64,000 nt of DNA from Leptolyngbyaceae cyanobacterium RM1_1_2. GTDB lineage: Bacteria; Cyanobacteriota; Cyanobacteriia; Phormidesmidales; Phormidesmidaceae. Positions 1 through 8,841 of this stretch are shown piece by piece. Every line of letters begins with the position of its first letter. Position 1 is the stretch's first letter. The notes under the pieces were generated by a model. The model had not been told where the DNA came from, did no database searches, and saw only the letters and a program-made list of their open reading frames with translations. The stretch lies in assembly GCA_012032345.1 (NCBI GenBank), contig JAAUQI010000019.1, positions 1-64,000 on the forward strand, written 5' to 3'. A program made the position numbers and the translations under genes.

Positions 1-52
1 ACGCTTGAACTTCAGCCTTGCTCAAATCAACAATATAACGTTTCTGACTCAT
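1..52 (-). CDS. IS630-type transposase, N-terminal fragment (cut by window edge)
   Basis: An ATG at 52-50 on the minus strand opens a frame reading MSQKRYIVDLSKAEVQA, which runs off the window. Basic-aromatic starts of this kind are typical of the helix-turn-helix N terminus of IS630-family transposases (I know the pattern from the family; 17 residues cannot prove it). The purine-rich GGGAAA just upstream could be a weak ribosome-binding site. The rest of the element lies outside the window, so I cannot tell whether it is intact. Positions 53-281 hold no gene. They include an imperfect hairpin (GCTGTTA near 131, TAACAGC near 173, with an inner AGGTT/AACCT pair) that could be part of the element end or a leader structure. 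Confidence 0.5.
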   Translation of the reverse strand, partial: MSQKRYIVDLSKAEVQA

Positions 53-281
53 GGTGCTTTCCCTGGTTTTGAGTCAGATTATCAGAACTGTTCCCACTGG
101 GCAAAGCTTGCTTGGCGAACTACTAGGAGGCTGTTAAAAATTTTGCAGGTTGAAACTGCCTGAAAACCTACATAACAGCTTTCTAATATCCATTGACTAA
201 CCGTTGGTGAAAGATTGACGAAAAACTGACGGACTCCCAACGGCCAGCACCAACACGCAATAGTGAGCGGAGTAGAAAGTA

Positions 282-1379
282 ATGAAACCGTTTAAGCACA
301 CAACGGGTATAGGCGTCTTGACTACGGTGCTGGGGGTGATTTCGAGCGCTGAGGCTCAGGCCAGTTTGCTAGATTTTTCGGTTGATGCGGCTCCCATAGC
401 AGGGCCGATAGCAGGCTCCAAATCAGCGATTAGAGAAGCCCCTCGGGTTTCAGCAACGCCGCCTGATGCTGCCCCCCTTAAAAAAACTGCTGAAAAAACT
501 AGCGCCGAGCTGCTGGATTTTTTACCGCCGCCAAAGGTTGTTGATCAGCCGACTAGCCAGCCAGCACTGTTAGCGAGTGAAGTAAGCGATCGCCTGCCTG
601 TGCCTATGCCGCCACCGCTTGCAGATCACACTGCTGTGCTACCGCCGCCGCCCGAGGTTTCCCAAGCTGCTGAAACTATGGCAGCGGCAGCAACCGATCC
701 TTTATTTGCCGGGGGCACTCACTCTCTGGTTGCTAAAGCGGTTGGCAGCGCTGAGGGCACACGCACCCCAGCCGGACAGCGCACCGCTGCTTATTATGGA
801 CATGTTGATCCCGGCAATGGAGCCTGGAATTTAGGCAGTTTTTCCTACCAGCACGGTGCAGACTCGCCTGAAGCCGCCGACGAAAAACAACTGGCGCGGC
901 TCAGACAGCAGGCAGTCGAACTTAATCAGCAGGCTACTCAAAAAGCATTGACGCTATCGCTTACAGAAGAGCTTAACGGCATCGATCTAGCGAATCAGGC
1001 ACCGCTAGCGGCCCTAGATCGAGGCTATATTGTTTGGCTGGATCAGGCTAGGGCGCTGAATTTGCCTGAGTCGGAAGCTATTCTCTGGGCTAGAACCCGT
1101 TCGTTTTTAGATCCCGATACCGCTACTTGGAATGCCCCTGGACTGGGCAACAACGTTCACGATATTACTCAAGATCAGGCCAGACGACAGCAGGCGATCG
1201 CTCAGGCGATCGCCATGCATCAGCAGTTCCTGTCAGCTCCAGTGCCGCCGACCGCAGCGGCGACAGCCCCTGAGCAAAATGCCGCTGAGGATGCCGCCGC
1301 TGAGCCAGACCCGCCAATAGATCTGTCAGCCTCAGATCCTGAAATACTTACAGATAATTTTTTACAACAAAACTACTGA
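282..1379 (+). CDS. Secreted proline/alanine-rich protein of unknown function
   Basis: The 365-aa protein begins with a short basic stretch and a hydrophobic segment ending near an AEAQA site at about residues 23-28, consistent with a signal peptide and export. Residues 35-150 are low-complexity and rich in Pro/Ala, with runs of PPP, as in a cell-wall or periplasmic spacer. A more ordered part at about 165-315 contains a YYGHVDPGNGAWNLGSF stretch followed by Gln/Ala-rich helices. The C-terminal tail is again Ala/Pro/Glu-rich. I do not recognise a catalytic family. The segment around the YYGHVDPGN stretch looks conserved in style and would be the part to search with. A hairpin terminator follows the stop codon. 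Confidence 0.75.
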   Translation: MKPFKHTTGIGVLTTVLGVISSAEAQASLLDFSVDAAPIAGPIAGSKSAIREAPRVSATPPDAAPLKKTAEKTSAELLDFLPPPKVVDQPTSQPALLASEVSDRLPVPMPPPLADHTAVLPPPPEVSQAAETMAAAATDPLFAGGTHSLVAKAVGSAEGTRTPAGQRTAAYYGHVDPGNGAWNLGSFSYQHGADSPEAADEKQLARLRQQAVELNQQATQKALTLSLTEELNGIDLANQAPLAALDRGYIVWLDQARALNLPESEAILWARTRSFLDPDTATWNAPGLGNNVHDITQDQARRQQAIAQAIAMHQQFLSAPVPPTAAATAPEQNAAEDAAAEPDPPIDLSASDPEILTDNFLQQNY

Positions 1380-1394
1380 ATCAATGGCTTTGTG

Positions 1395-1418
1395 CCTGAC
1401 CTCATTGGCCAGGTTTTT
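1395..1418 (+). terminator. Rho-independent terminator after the secreted protein
   Basis: CCTGACC (1395-1401) pairs with GGCCAGG (1407-1413) across a 5-nt loop with one A·C mismatch, followed directly by TTTTT. It lies 16 bp past the stop codon at 1379, as expected for its transcript end. Confidence 0.6.
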
Positions 1419-1453
1419 CATTGAGGTGGGATAGCTGCTGTAAGTCCAGGGCA

Positions 1454-2530
1454 TCACGCTTCATCATCAACATCGTTGACATCTTCAACGTCCTCCACTG
1501 TAACCTCGGCGGTAGGATCAGCCACGCCTACCCGGGTGGTAAGTTTTTGGCGCACGAGCTGCTCAACTTTTTCGGCAAACTCAGCATCTTCCTGCATTCG
1601 CTGAATCGTATTGTCCCGCCCCTGCCCGATGTTGTCACCTTCGTAGCTATACCAGGCTCCTTTGCGGACAATAACGCCAGATTCCTCTGCCATGTCCAAC
1701 ACACAGCCCAGGCTAGAAATGCCCTGACCAAACAAGATATCAAACTCTGCAATCCGAAAAGGCGGAGCGACCTTGTTTTTGGCCACTTTGACTTTGGCTC
1801 GAATACCGTATTCTTCGCTGCCCTTCTTCAGTGTTTGAATCCGGCGAATATCTAGGCGTACCGAGGCATAAAATTTCAGCGCGTTGCCGCCAGTTGTGGT
1901 CTCAGGATTGCCGTAGACGACGCCAATTTTTTGCCGGAGCTGGTTGAGAAAGATCACCGTACACTGAGATTTACCAATGTTGCCCGTGATTTTTCTCAGC
2001 GCCTGACTCATCAATCGCGCCTGTAGGCCCATGTGAGAATCCCCCATTTCGCCCTCGATTTCTGCTCTAGGAGTCAGGGCTGCAACCGAGTCAACCACCA
2101 CTAGATCAATAGCCGAGGAGCGCACCAGCTGATCGACAATCTCCAGACCCATTTCTCCAGTGTCGGGCTGAGAGACTAACAGGTCTTCAATGTTTACCCC
2201 TAAAGCAGCCGCATAGACCGGATCCAGCGCGTGTTCTGCATCGACAAAAGCCGCCACGCCGCCAGACTTTTGTACCTGGGCCAAGGCATGAAGCGCCAGC
2301 GTTGTTTTGCCTGAGCTTTCAGGGCCATAGATTTCAATTACCCGGCCTTTGGGCAGTCCTCCCCCTAAGGCTACATCTAGCGTCAGTGCGCCAGTTGGAA
2401 TCGTGGCCACCTGCATGCGGCTAGCTTCGCCCAAACGCATGATTGAGCCTTTGCCGAAGTTGCGCTCAATCTGAGTTAAGACAGTACCCAGAGCCTTTTG
2501 CTTTTCAGAAACGTCGCTTTTAGTTGCCAT
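1454..2530 (-). CDS. recA: Recombinase RecA
   Basis: RecA is the ATP-dependent strand-exchange protein of homologous recombination and the co-protease of the SOS response. The 358-aa length matches the family. The Walker A motif GPESSGKTT is at residues 69-77, a Walker B-type VVVDS strand is near 145, and the DNA-binding loop region with the [20 protein letters not shown] stretch is near 205-225. The C-terminal tail is acidic ([12 protein letters not shown]), as in other RecA proteins, where it restrains DNA binding. The ATG start gives the standard N terminus. The gene is monocistronic and divergent from the small gene at 2773, with a 240-bp shared upstream region holding a LexA-like site. 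No intein is present. Confidence 0.98.
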   Translation of the reverse strand: MATKSDVSEKQKALGTVLTQIERNFGKGSIMRLGEASRMQVATIPTGALTLDVALGGGLPKGRVIEIYGPESSGKTTLALHALAQVQKSGGVAAFVDAEHALDPVYAAALGVNIEDLLVSQPDTGEMGLEIVDQLVRSSAIDLVVVDSVAALTPRAEIEGEMGDSHMGLQARLMSQALRKITGNIGKSQCTVIFLNQLRQKIGVVYGNPETTTGGNALKFYASVRLDIRRIQTLKKGSEEYGIRAKVKVAKNKVAPPFRIAEFDILFGQGISSLGCVLDMAEESGVIVRKGAWYSYEGDNIGQGRDNTIQRMQEDAEFAEKVEQLVRQKLTTRVGVADPTAEVTVEDVEDVNDVDDEA

Positions 2531-2662
2531 TGCTGCCTCAGTGCTGCTTTAGAGCGAATTCAAGATCGGGCAAGTCTCCATCAGAACTCAGAATCAAAAC
2601 TCAGAAGTTCAGGCACAGAGACTTGCTGTTGAACCAAATTATTTATGCAATAGAGCCAGTAT

Positions 2663-2676
2663 AGTACCTTTGCACT
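2663..2676. promoter_or_regulatory. LexA-box-like site upstream of recA
   Basis: AGTACCTTTGCACT matches the cyanobacterial LexA consensus RGTACNNNDGTWCB at all but one defined position (C for T in the second half). It lies about 135 bp upstream of the recA start codon. LexA control of recA varies among cyanobacteria, so this is only a candidate. Confidence 0.25.
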
Positions 2677-2772
2677 AATCTAGGGATAGGTACTCTGTGA
2701 AATCTGAATTTGATTCGACAGGCAGATACAGCACAGATTCTCTCAGAAACGTTTGGTTTCAGGAGGTTGTAG

Positions 2773-3000
2773 ATGCAGGCAGCAAAAATTATTCAGGTTC
2801 TGGCTTTTCCAGGATGGATCGTCGGTATTAGCTATGCCTTGAAAACAGGTTACCGCTGCTGGGTGATCACCCCTGACTTTGTCGTTTTAGATGATGGTGA
2901 AAACTACGCTACAAGCCACGCCGCGATCGCTGCCGGCAGGTTCTTAGTAAAATCCTCTCTGGAGCGTGAAGAGGAAATTGATGGAGACATCAGTCGATGA
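2773..3000 (+). CDS. Small conserved-looking protein, unknown function
   Basis: A 75-aa ORF preceded by a strong AGGAGGT ribosome-binding site (2761-2767), which fixes the ATG. The N-terminal half is mildly hydrophobic (IIQVLAFPGWIVGISYAL) and contains a WVITPDFVVLDDGENYATSHAAIAAGR-like segment, shown here in two pieces only for orientation. The C terminus is acidic. There is no recognisable catalytic motif. The good start signal, codon usage and a HIP1 core inside the gene favour a real gene over a chance ORF. It is divergent from recA, and whether it is damage-inducible is unknown. Confidence 0.6.
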   Translation: MQAAKIIQVLAFPGWIVGISYALKTGYRCWVITPDFVVLDDGENYATSHAAIAAGRFLVKSSLEREEEIDGDISR

Positions 3001-3131
3001 CCCGCTGTTCGAGAGCACAAATTGACGCTGGCTTCACCTATTGTTAACTTTTGTAAAATAAATTTCTTATTACAAACTTTTGGAGCTGATTGACATCAAT
3101 ACAACTACAGTTAGAATGTGCTGCTACTCTC

Positions 3132-3320
3132 ATGAAGACTTTCAGGCGAAAGCAATCCCCTTTTAGGAAAAGAAATGGCTTGCAAGAGTATGGAATTTGC
3201 CTCACCCTTATTTCGGTTTGGGCCTTTCTTGCCTTCTCGACAATTCACGATCATCCCCTACTGGCCCTCAAGCAGGTTTTGTCAACCCATACCTCAGAAC
3301 TTCTCTCCAAGCTGAGGTAA
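3132..3320 (+). CDS. Possible small membrane protein
   Basis: From the ATG at 3132 the product is 62 aa: a basic N terminus (MKTFRRKQSPFRKRNG) followed by one hydrophobic helix (YGICLTLISVWAFLAFSTI) and a short tail. An in-frame TTG at 3090 would add 14 residues but has no ribosome-binding site. The layout fits a single-span inner-membrane peptide with a cytoplasmic basic end. No family is recognised, and it could be chance. Confidence 0.35.
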   Translation: MKTFRRKQSPFRKRNGLQEYGICLTLISVWAFLAFSTIHDHPLLALKQVLSTHTSELLSKLR

Positions 3321-3362
3321 GGTAAATATTTAGCAGTTACGCAAAGCATTTGCAAAGAACCT

Positions 3363-3602
3363 GTGGGTAGTGTGGGCAGTGCCTTTTTTGCTGTCCTGTG
3401 GGTGTTTATTCAAGATTCTTCAACTACTACAACAGACTGGCGCTACTGGGGTTTTCTCTTATTAGCTGCTCTGTTTGCCCCCATTACGCTACCTTCTATC
3501 CTCAATCAGAGAATCAGGCGCGGATTACGGCGATCGCCTTCTGACTACACTTCAGAGACCTCTAGCTTCTTTAACACCATTCTTGCAACCCGCTGGCGCT
3601 AG
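3363..3602 (+). CDS. Possible small membrane protein, GTG start
   Basis: The 79-aa ORF opens with GTG and carries two hydrophobic stretches (SAFFAVLWVFI and YWGFLLLAALFAPITLPSIL) followed by a basic segment (QRIRRGLRR). That pattern is typical of a small two-span membrane protein. The start is uncertain because no convincing ribosome-binding site precedes it. It sits 42 bp after the preceding small ORF in the same direction, so the two may be co-transcribed or may be remnants of one older locus. Confidence 0.4.
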   Translation: MGSVGSAFFAVLWVFIQDSSTTTTDWRYWGFLLLAALFAPITLPSILNQRIRRGLRRSPSDYTSETSSFFNTILATRWR

Positions 3603-4028
3603 TCGCTAACCCTAGCGCTGAAGGCTGATTGACGGTATCTAAAGCCGCTGAAATCTGTTTCACTGTGTGACTCCTGCTGCTGCTGAGAGAGTCGAACCAG
3701 CAATTGCGTAATCTGCGAAAACTGCTTCGACAGTGCAGAGATTGAATCAGATCGGGAACAACATCAAGCCTATCCCTTCACTTATGGTTGTAGAAGAACA
3801 TTCTGAGGAACTTATGAGGGTTTTGGGGGTAAAATTCGCAGCCTGTTCGCAAAAAGTAAACACTCTGTAAGAAGTCCTTAAACCCTCTCTACTTATCTGG
3901 GCAGATCCGTATAGGCACTGATAGCATGAGCTTGAATGTGGGTTTCCTGTCGTACAGGGCTGCAATGAAGCAAAACGAGTTCTTCCAAAACGTGTCATTA
4001 ACAGCAGATTCAACAGAGAGATTTTTCT
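3603..4028. other. Intergenic region, no gene assigned
   Basis: These 426 bp lack a convincing gene. On the minus strand about 3603-3770 can be read as a Gln-rich coiled-coil-like peptide (QITQLLVRLSQQQQ) ending at a stop at 3601, but no start codon is available, so it may be a coding remnant. The right part is the leader of the NDP-sugar pyrophosphorylase gene, and no clear promoter stands out. Confidence 0.4.
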
Positions 4029-5207
4029 ATGAAAGCCATGATTCTGGCAGCAGGCAAGGGTACCCGTGTGCGTCCAATTACCTACACGATTCCCAAGCCG
4101 ATGATTCCAATTTTGCAAAAACCCGTCATGGAGTTTTTGCTAGAGCTGCTGCGCAATCACGGATTTGACCAGATCGTAGTGAATGTCAGTCACCTGGCCC
4201 ACGAAATCGAAGGCTATTTTCAGGACGGCCAGCGATTTGGTGTGCAGCTTGCTTACTCCTTTGAAGGCATCATCGAAGACGGAGAATTAGTCGGGAAAGC
4301 CATTGGCTCTGCTGGCGGCATGAAGAAAATTCAAGATTTTTCTCCTTTCTTTGATGACACATTCATTGTGCTTTGCGGCGACGCTCTGATCGATTTGGAT
4401 CTCACCGAGGCTGTTCGGCAGCACCGTGAGAAAGGCGCTATTGCCACAATCATCATGAAGACGGTACCGATTATGCAGGTACCTAGCTATGGCGTTGTAG
4501 TAACTGACGAAAACGGACGGATTGAGTCTTTCCAGGAAAAGCCTGCGGTTGAGGAAGCGCTCAGTACTGATATCAACACAGGTATCTACATTTTTGAGCC
4601 AGAAATCTTTGACTATATTCCCTCGGGACAAGAATTTGATATCGGTGGCGATCTGTTCCCCAAGCTAGTAGAAGCTAAAGCTCCGTTCTACGGTATCCGC
4701 ATGGACTTTGAATGGGTAGATATTGGTAAAGTGCCAGACTACTGGCAGGCAATTCAGGATGTCTTAACAGTCAAGGTTAAGGGGGTCAAAATTCCTGGCC
4801 AACAGGTGATGCCAGGGGTCTATACCGGGCTAAATGTCAAAGCTAACTGGGACAAGGTAAATATTGAAGGGCCTGTATTTATCGGCGGCATGGCCCACAT
4901 TGAAGATGGCGCTACCATTATTGGCCCCAGCGCCATTGGCCGCAACTGCTGCATTTGTAAGGGTGCCGTCGTTGACAAGAGCGTTATCTTTGAATATTCT
5001 CGCATTGGTTCGGGAGTGCGTCTGATTGATAAGCTGGTGTTTGGCCGCTACTGTGTCGATAAGCTTGGAGCCTCAATCGATATGCAAGCCGCTGCCCTTG
5101 ACTGGCTGATTACCGATACGCGCCAGCCGATTCCAGCAGAGCCACCGCTAGAGCATCAGGCGATCGCAGAACTGCTAGAGCAGCACGCCGCCGCTCAGCA
5201 AGCTTAG
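4029..5207 (+). CDS. NDP-sugar pyrophosphorylase (mannose-1-phosphate guanylyltransferase-like)
   Basis: This enzyme condenses a sugar-1-phosphate with an NTP to give an NDP-sugar for glycan synthesis. The 392-aa protein has the nucleotidyltransferase signature LAAGKGTRVRPITYTIPKPM at residues 6-25, a GSAGG motif near 95, a CGDALIDLD metal/sugar site near 118, and an EKP motif near 167. From about residue 265 a left-handed beta-helix of hexapeptide repeats begins (GPVFIGG, IGPSAIGRNC, GAVVDKSVIFEYSRIGSG). This architecture is shared by GDP-mannose and related pyrophosphorylases, and the exact sugar and base cannot be read from the sequence. A strong hairpin follows the gene. The neighbourhood of glycosyltransferases fits a role in surface-glycan supply. 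Confidence 0.88.
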   Translation: MKAMILAAGKGTRVRPITYTIPKPMIPILQKPVMEFLLELLRNHGFDQIVVNVSHLAHEIEGYFQDGQRFGVQLAYSFEGIIEDGELVGKAIGSAGGMKKIQDFSPFFDDTFIVLCGDALIDLDLTEAVRQHREKGAIATIIMKTVPIMQVPSYGVVVTDENGRIESFQEKPAVEEALSTDINTGIYIFEPEIFDYIPSGQEFDIGGDLFPKLVEAKAPFYGIRMDFEWVDIGKVPDYWQAIQDVLTVKVKGVKIPGQQVMPGVYTGLNVKANWDKVNIEGPVFIGGMAHIEDGATIIGPSAIGRNCCICKGAVVDKSVIFEYSRIGSGVRLIDKLVFGRYCVDKLGASIDMQAAALDWLITDTRQPIPAEPPLEHQAIAELLEQHAAAQQA

Positions 5208-5232
5208 TTGCTTATTGCAGCAGCAGCGTCTA

Positions 5233-5270
5233 CCAGAGCGGGTTGAGGTCATCACCTTGACCCGCTCTGG
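5233..5270 (+). terminator. Strong hairpin after the pyrophosphorylase gene
   Basis: CCAGAGCGGGT (5233-5243) pairs perfectly with ACCCGCTCTGG (5260-5270). The stem continues inward through GAGGT/ACCTT to a 4-nt loop. There is no T-run, so it may act as a transcript 3'-end stabiliser rather than a classical terminator. Confidence 0.5.
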
Positions 5271-5360
5271 AATTGGCAGAACTTATGCAGCACCTCCAGA
5301 GGTAGTAGGTTTATTTCAAGACTGGAGTCAGTAACCTGAGTAAAGCATCAGATTTACAGG

Positions 5361-6979
5361 GTGAACCCTATGCGTCGTCCTCTCTTACTGGCTATCATCG
5401 CGCTGCTGATAGTGGGCATTGCGCTTCGAGTGGTGCAGCTAGACAAAAAAGTTTTTTGGATTGACGAAGCCTTCACGGCGCTGCGAATCTCGGGCTATGA
5501 CGAAAGCGAGGTCGTGGTCTACTTTCAGGCCCAGCCCCTACTCACCGCTGGAGACTTAGAGCGTTTTCAGTCCTACAGCCGCGACAAAGGCATTTTAGAT
5601 ACAATCAGGGGCTTGGCTGTTCATGAACCCCAGCTACCCCCGGTTTATTTTGTGCTGGTGAGAGCCTGGGCTGGCTTTTGGGGCAGCTCGATCGCAGCTA
5701 TCAGGAGCTTCTCGGCAGTGGCTAGCCTGCTGGCTGTGGGAGGCATGTACTTTTTGGCGGCTGAGCTGTTTGGCAGCGCTAGGGTCGGCGGCTTTGCCGC
5801 AGCTTTGCTAGCCATATCACCTTTTCAGGTACTCTATGCCCAAGAGGCCAGACCCTATAGCCTCTGGACGCTGACCCTCTTGCTCGCTAGCTTTTTGCTA
5901 TTGAGAGCGCTGCGCCGCGATCGCCCGCTGGACTGGTGGCTCTATGCGATCGCACTAGTATCAGCGCTATACACTTTTCTGTTTTCAATATTCGTTGTTT
6001 TTGGCTATACGCTATACGTTTTTGCTCAGGCCAAAAGCCATACCAAAAATGGGCAAAAAGTCGCCGTCTACAGCAGCGCTACCTGATTTTTACCGGCGTG
6101 GCGATCGCCAGCCTGATTCCCTGGCTGGTGCTGGTCTGGCGCTACCGACAGCAGAGTCTGGAGGGGGTGGGCTGGGCTTTGCAGTCGGGGGCGGCGGGTT
6201 TTGGGGCGCAACTGCTGACGTGGGGGCTGCACTTTACTAGAGCTTTTGTAGATTTTGACGCCGGGATTCGCTTTGACCCCAGCCACCTGTTTCCCTATTT
6301 GCTGGTAGTTTTGGCGATCGCGGCTCTGCTTAGCTACGCGCTCTATAACCTGCGCCAGCAAAAGCCGCGCCAGTTTTGGTTTGTGCTGGCTTTGACTGCG
6401 GTGTCTGCCCTCTGTCTAATTTTGCTAGATCTGATTCTCGGTGGCGGCTTTTCTAGCGCTACTCGCTATACGGTGCCCTGTCTGCTGGGGGCTACTCTGG
6501 CGATCGCTTTTTGCTTAGCTACCCAGACTGGCCAACAGCAGCCCCCGGCCACGCGCAGGCTATGGGGCTGGATTGCTGCCAGTCTCTACAGCTTGGGGGT
6601 GTTGTCTTGCATTAGCAATGCTTTCGCCATCAGCGGCTGGCACAAGACCGGGGGCTATCTACCCTATGTGGCTGAGGTGATTAACCAAACGCCTCGGCCT
6701 TTGGTCGTGGCTGACTTTGATCTGTGGATTTTGCCGCTCTCTCACTATCTCAAGGCGTCTACTGCGATCGAGATGTTTGACAGCAGCTTGGGGTCACCGC
6801 AGATACCCCCAGGTTTTAGCCACTATTTTGTTGTCAATGCCCCGGCGGATTTTGTCACGGCTTGGGCAGCGGCGACGGACTATCAGCTACTGCCGCTGGA
6901 GGGGTTAGACCAGGTGCCGGTCTGGTGTTTGCAGCAGGATGCCGAACCAACTCGCTGTCCGCCTATAGCTAGAAACTAG
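5361..6979 (+). pseudogene. GT-C (PMT/ArnT-like, GT39-type) membrane glycosyltransferase, frameshifted
   Basis: Two overlapping frames together make one polytopic glycosyltransferase of about 530 aa. The first frame (5361-6086) has the typical N-terminal WIDEAFTALR loop, where the acidic pair is the expected catalytic/metal site, then HEPQLPPVYFVLVRAW and QEARPYSLW, the landmarks of lipid-phosphate-sugar-dependent GT-C enzymes. The second frame continues after about 6060 with further membrane spans (FTGVAIASLIPWLVLVW, LFPYLLVVLAIAALLSYAL) to a stop at 6979. Switching requires a one-base loss near GGGCAAAAAGTCGCC at 6049-6063. Both halves have normal codon usage, so this is either a recent mutation or a base-calling error in the A-run. 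It lies between a sugar-nucleotide synthase and a pilin. Confidence 0.8.
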
Positions 6980-6980
6980 G

Positions 6981-7035
6981 GTTTGTAGTCAGGGGTTTGG
7001 GGCTGTGTTTGAGCACTGAAGTGATCACTACGAAC
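6981..7035. repeat. REP-type palindrome (copy 1)
   Basis: The 55-bp element has outer arms GTTTGTAGT (6981-6989) and ACTACGAAC (7027-7035), one mismatch from perfect. It has the same length and arms as the element at 9404-9458 and the same ACTACGAAC end as the copies beside the RAYT gene at 17.2 kb. It starts 2 bp after the stop codon of the frameshifted glycosyltransferase. Confidence 0.65.
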
Positions 7036-7137
7036 TATCGCAAAAAAAGTGGGGATGATATGCGCTCACAAAAGGATGGGTAGCCTACGGTAAGGAGCTA
7101 GACAAACCCTATTTTGCATCTCAAGGAGACACGCTAC

Positions 7138-7701
7138 ATGAAGACCGATCTCAAAGCTAAGCTGGTTCAGCATCTGTTAAAGAAAAAAGGCAACGAAGGT
7201 TTCACCCTGATTGAACTGCTAGTTGTCATCATCATTATTGGTATTCTGGCCGCGATCGCGCTACCCGCCTTCCTTAATCAGGCCAACCGCGCCCGCCAAA
7301 CCGAAGCCCAAACCTACGTCGGTTCCGTCAACCGCGCCCAGCAAGCCTACCGCCTAGAGCAGCCCACCTTTGCAACTGAGATCCCTGAGTTAGGCTTAGG
7401 TATCCAAACTGAAACTAAGTTTTACGAGTATGGTAAGCAAGGTGTTGGGGCTGGACCTGGTGAAACTGAGCCTGTCACTGACGGCATTGGCTCAGGTGCA
7501 ATAACTTTTGCTAATCCCAAGGACGTGGCTCTCTTAGGCTACGCAGGGGCCACCTACCTGCTGCTAGACGAAGGCGGCAATGTCACCACAACTGCTGTTC
7601 TCTGCAAGTCTGAAGCTGCTAATGATACTCCTGATCTAGGTGTTACCAACGCTGCCAAAGATACTGCAAAAGCCGAGGCTACTGATGGCGACTGCGGCTA
7701 A
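7138..7701 (+). CDS. Type IV pilin-like protein (PilA family)
   Basis: The prepilin is cleaved and N-methylated by prepilin peptidase and assembled into type IV pili. From the ATG at 7138 (chosen because CAAGGAG at 7122-7128 is correctly spaced; a TTG at 7114 would add eight residues) the protein is 187 aa. A basic leader ending in G21 precedes FTLIELLVVIIIIGILAAIA, with Glu at mature position 5. The body has the expected helical NQANRARQTEAQTYVGSVNRAQ stretch, only partly quoted here. The C terminus has two cysteines (C in VLCKS and the penultimate C) that may form the D-loop disulfide. It is followed by a terminator, so it is probably monocistronic. It could be a major or a minor pilin. Confidence 0.93.
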   Translation: MKTDLKAKLVQHLLKKKGNEGFTLIELLVVIIIIGILAAIALPAFLNQANRARQTEAQTYVGSVNRAQQAYRLEQPTFATEIPELGLGIQTETKFYEYGKQGVGAGPGETEPVTDGIGSGAITFANPKDVALLGYAGATYLLLDEGGNVTTTAVLCKSEAANDTPDLGVTNAAKDTAKAEATDGDCG

Positions 7702-7764
7702 GGCTGTTCTTCACTGTGCTGTCAGATAATCCTCACTGGTGTAGGCAATTCCTCTAAAATTAAG

Positions 7765-7810
7765 TGTCCCGAAGCGATCTCGTTACTGAGTCCTTTCGGG
7801 ACATTCTTTT
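7765..7810 (+). terminator. Rho-independent terminator of the pilin gene
   Basis: TGTCCCGAA (7765-7773) pairs perfectly with TTCGGGACA (7795-7803) and is followed by TTCTTTT. It lies 64 bp after the pilin stop. Confidence 0.85.
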
Positions 7811-7861
7811 ATGCAAAACTTTGATCAAATGCTGAGCCAAGAGACAACAAAAAGACTCAGT

Positions 7862-7946
7862 GCTGTAGGGTGTTGTCGGGCGTAGCCGTGACGCACCACT
7901 TCGTGAGACTTCAATACGTTATGCTGTCGCTAACGCAGCCTACAAA
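7862..7946. repeat. Dispersed cyanobacterial inverted-repeat element
   Basis: The left end reads CTGTAGGGTG and the right end AACGCAGCCTACAA, and their outer parts are inverted copies. Inside are GGGCGTAGCCGTGACGCACC and GCTGTCGCTAACGC. Sequences of this type (TGTAGG..TGCGT..AGCGACAGC) are very common intergenic repeats in cyanobacterial genomes by my recollection. Function unknown. Confidence 0.5.
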
Positions 7947-7991
7947 TAATTAGGACTTCCTACTTATCAGCCAGGATTGGATACTTTTCTG

Positions 7992-8765
7992 ATGAGCAGT
8001 CTAAAGACTCTTTCTCTCATTGCGCTCTCCTTAGTCAGTATTGGCTGGCTGCAGTTCAAGAGATTTCAGACCTTAACTCAGGCCCAAGAAAACACATCTC
8101 AGGCTCAGCTAGCCGGAGAAGACCAGGCGCAGGTGCTTCAGCTTGAGCTGATGCAAAAGCTGCCCGGTTTTGGCTTTGATAATCTGATTGCTGACTGGAC
8201 ATTTCTACAGTTCTTGCAGTACTTTGGCGACGATGCTGTCAGAGAGCAGGTGGGGTATACCGTGAGTCCCGACTTTTTTAAGGTCATCGTTGATAAAGAT
8301 CCGCGCTTTATCGAGCCTTACTTTTATCTCAGCAACAGCGTTTCGCTCTATGCGGCTGAGCCAGAGACTTCGGTGGCGCTGATGGCCCAGGGGCTAGAGT
8401 CGCTAGCCCCGACGGTGCCGCCCAACTCCTATTTTGTCTGGCGCTATAAGGGCACTGATGAGCTGCTGTTTTTGGGCGATGGCAGGGCAGCACAGGAGTC
8501 TTTTGAGGCGGCGGCGGAGTGGGCTGAACAGTCGCCTGATCCTGAAGGCAAGAGCGTGGCTGAGTCATCGCGCAATACGGCTAACTTTTTAGCCAAAAAC
8601 CCCAGCAGCAGAGCCGCTCAGATTAGCGCCTGGGCCAGCATTTTAGTCAGAGCTGTGGACGATCGCACCCGCGATATTGCAGTTAAAAATATTGAAGCCC
8701 TCGGCGGCAGCATTACGGTCAATCAGCAGGGCCAGGTGTCTGTAACCTTCAGCCCCGACGAATAA
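7992..8765 (+). CDS. TPR-like membrane-anchored protein, unknown function
   Basis: The ATG at 7992 gives 257 aa (an in-frame TTG at 7977 adds five residues). A hydrophobic N-terminal helix (LSLIALSLVSIGWLQF) anchors or exports the protein. A helical body follows with FDNLIADWTFLQFLQYFGDD near residue 55, then a stretch (DKDPRFIEPYFYLSNSVSLY, residues about 95-115) resembling helix-turn-helix repeats of TPR type, and acidic/Ala-rich helices to the end. No catalytic residues are recognisable. It follows the pilin gene in the same direction but after a terminator and a dispersed repeat. A role in pilus or envelope assembly would be a guess from position only. Confidence 0.75.
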   Translation: MSSLKTLSLIALSLVSIGWLQFKRFQTLTQAQENTSQAQLAGEDQAQVLQLELMQKLPGFGFDNLIADWTFLQFLQYFGDDAVREQVGYTVSPDFFKVIVDKDPRFIEPYFYLSNSVSLYAAEPETSVALMAQGLESLAPTVPPNSYFVWRYKGTDELLFLGDGRAAQESFEAAAEWAEQSPDPEGKSVAESSRNTANFLAKNPSSRAAQISAWASILVRAVDDRTRDIAVKNIEALGGSITVNQQGQVSVTFSPDE

Positions 8766-8841
8766 ACACCGCTACCTGCCTGTTACCTTTATTAAATTTC
8801 GCAGTTGACTCGATCGCGTAAATAAGGTACCTTCTCTTCTA

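Noticed and set aside
53-130. IS630 end as the parent of the 91-bp MITE
   Set aside because: I found no CAGCGTTT-type terminal sequence in the visible flank of the transposase; the link is only by family-level target preference.
2688-2700. Second LexA box (GGTACTCTGTGA)
   Set aside because: Only the first half matches the consensus; the second half fails at two defined positions.
3747-4118. Minus-strand 123-aa frame overlapping the pyrophosphorylase start
   Set aside because: Antisense to a clear gene, with no ribosome-binding site and no protein-family features.
6045-6065. Programmed -1 frameshift in the GT-C gene
   Set aside because: The in-frame codons at the A-run are CAA AAA GTC, so the P-site tRNA would not re-pair well after slipping. 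A mutation or read error is simpler.
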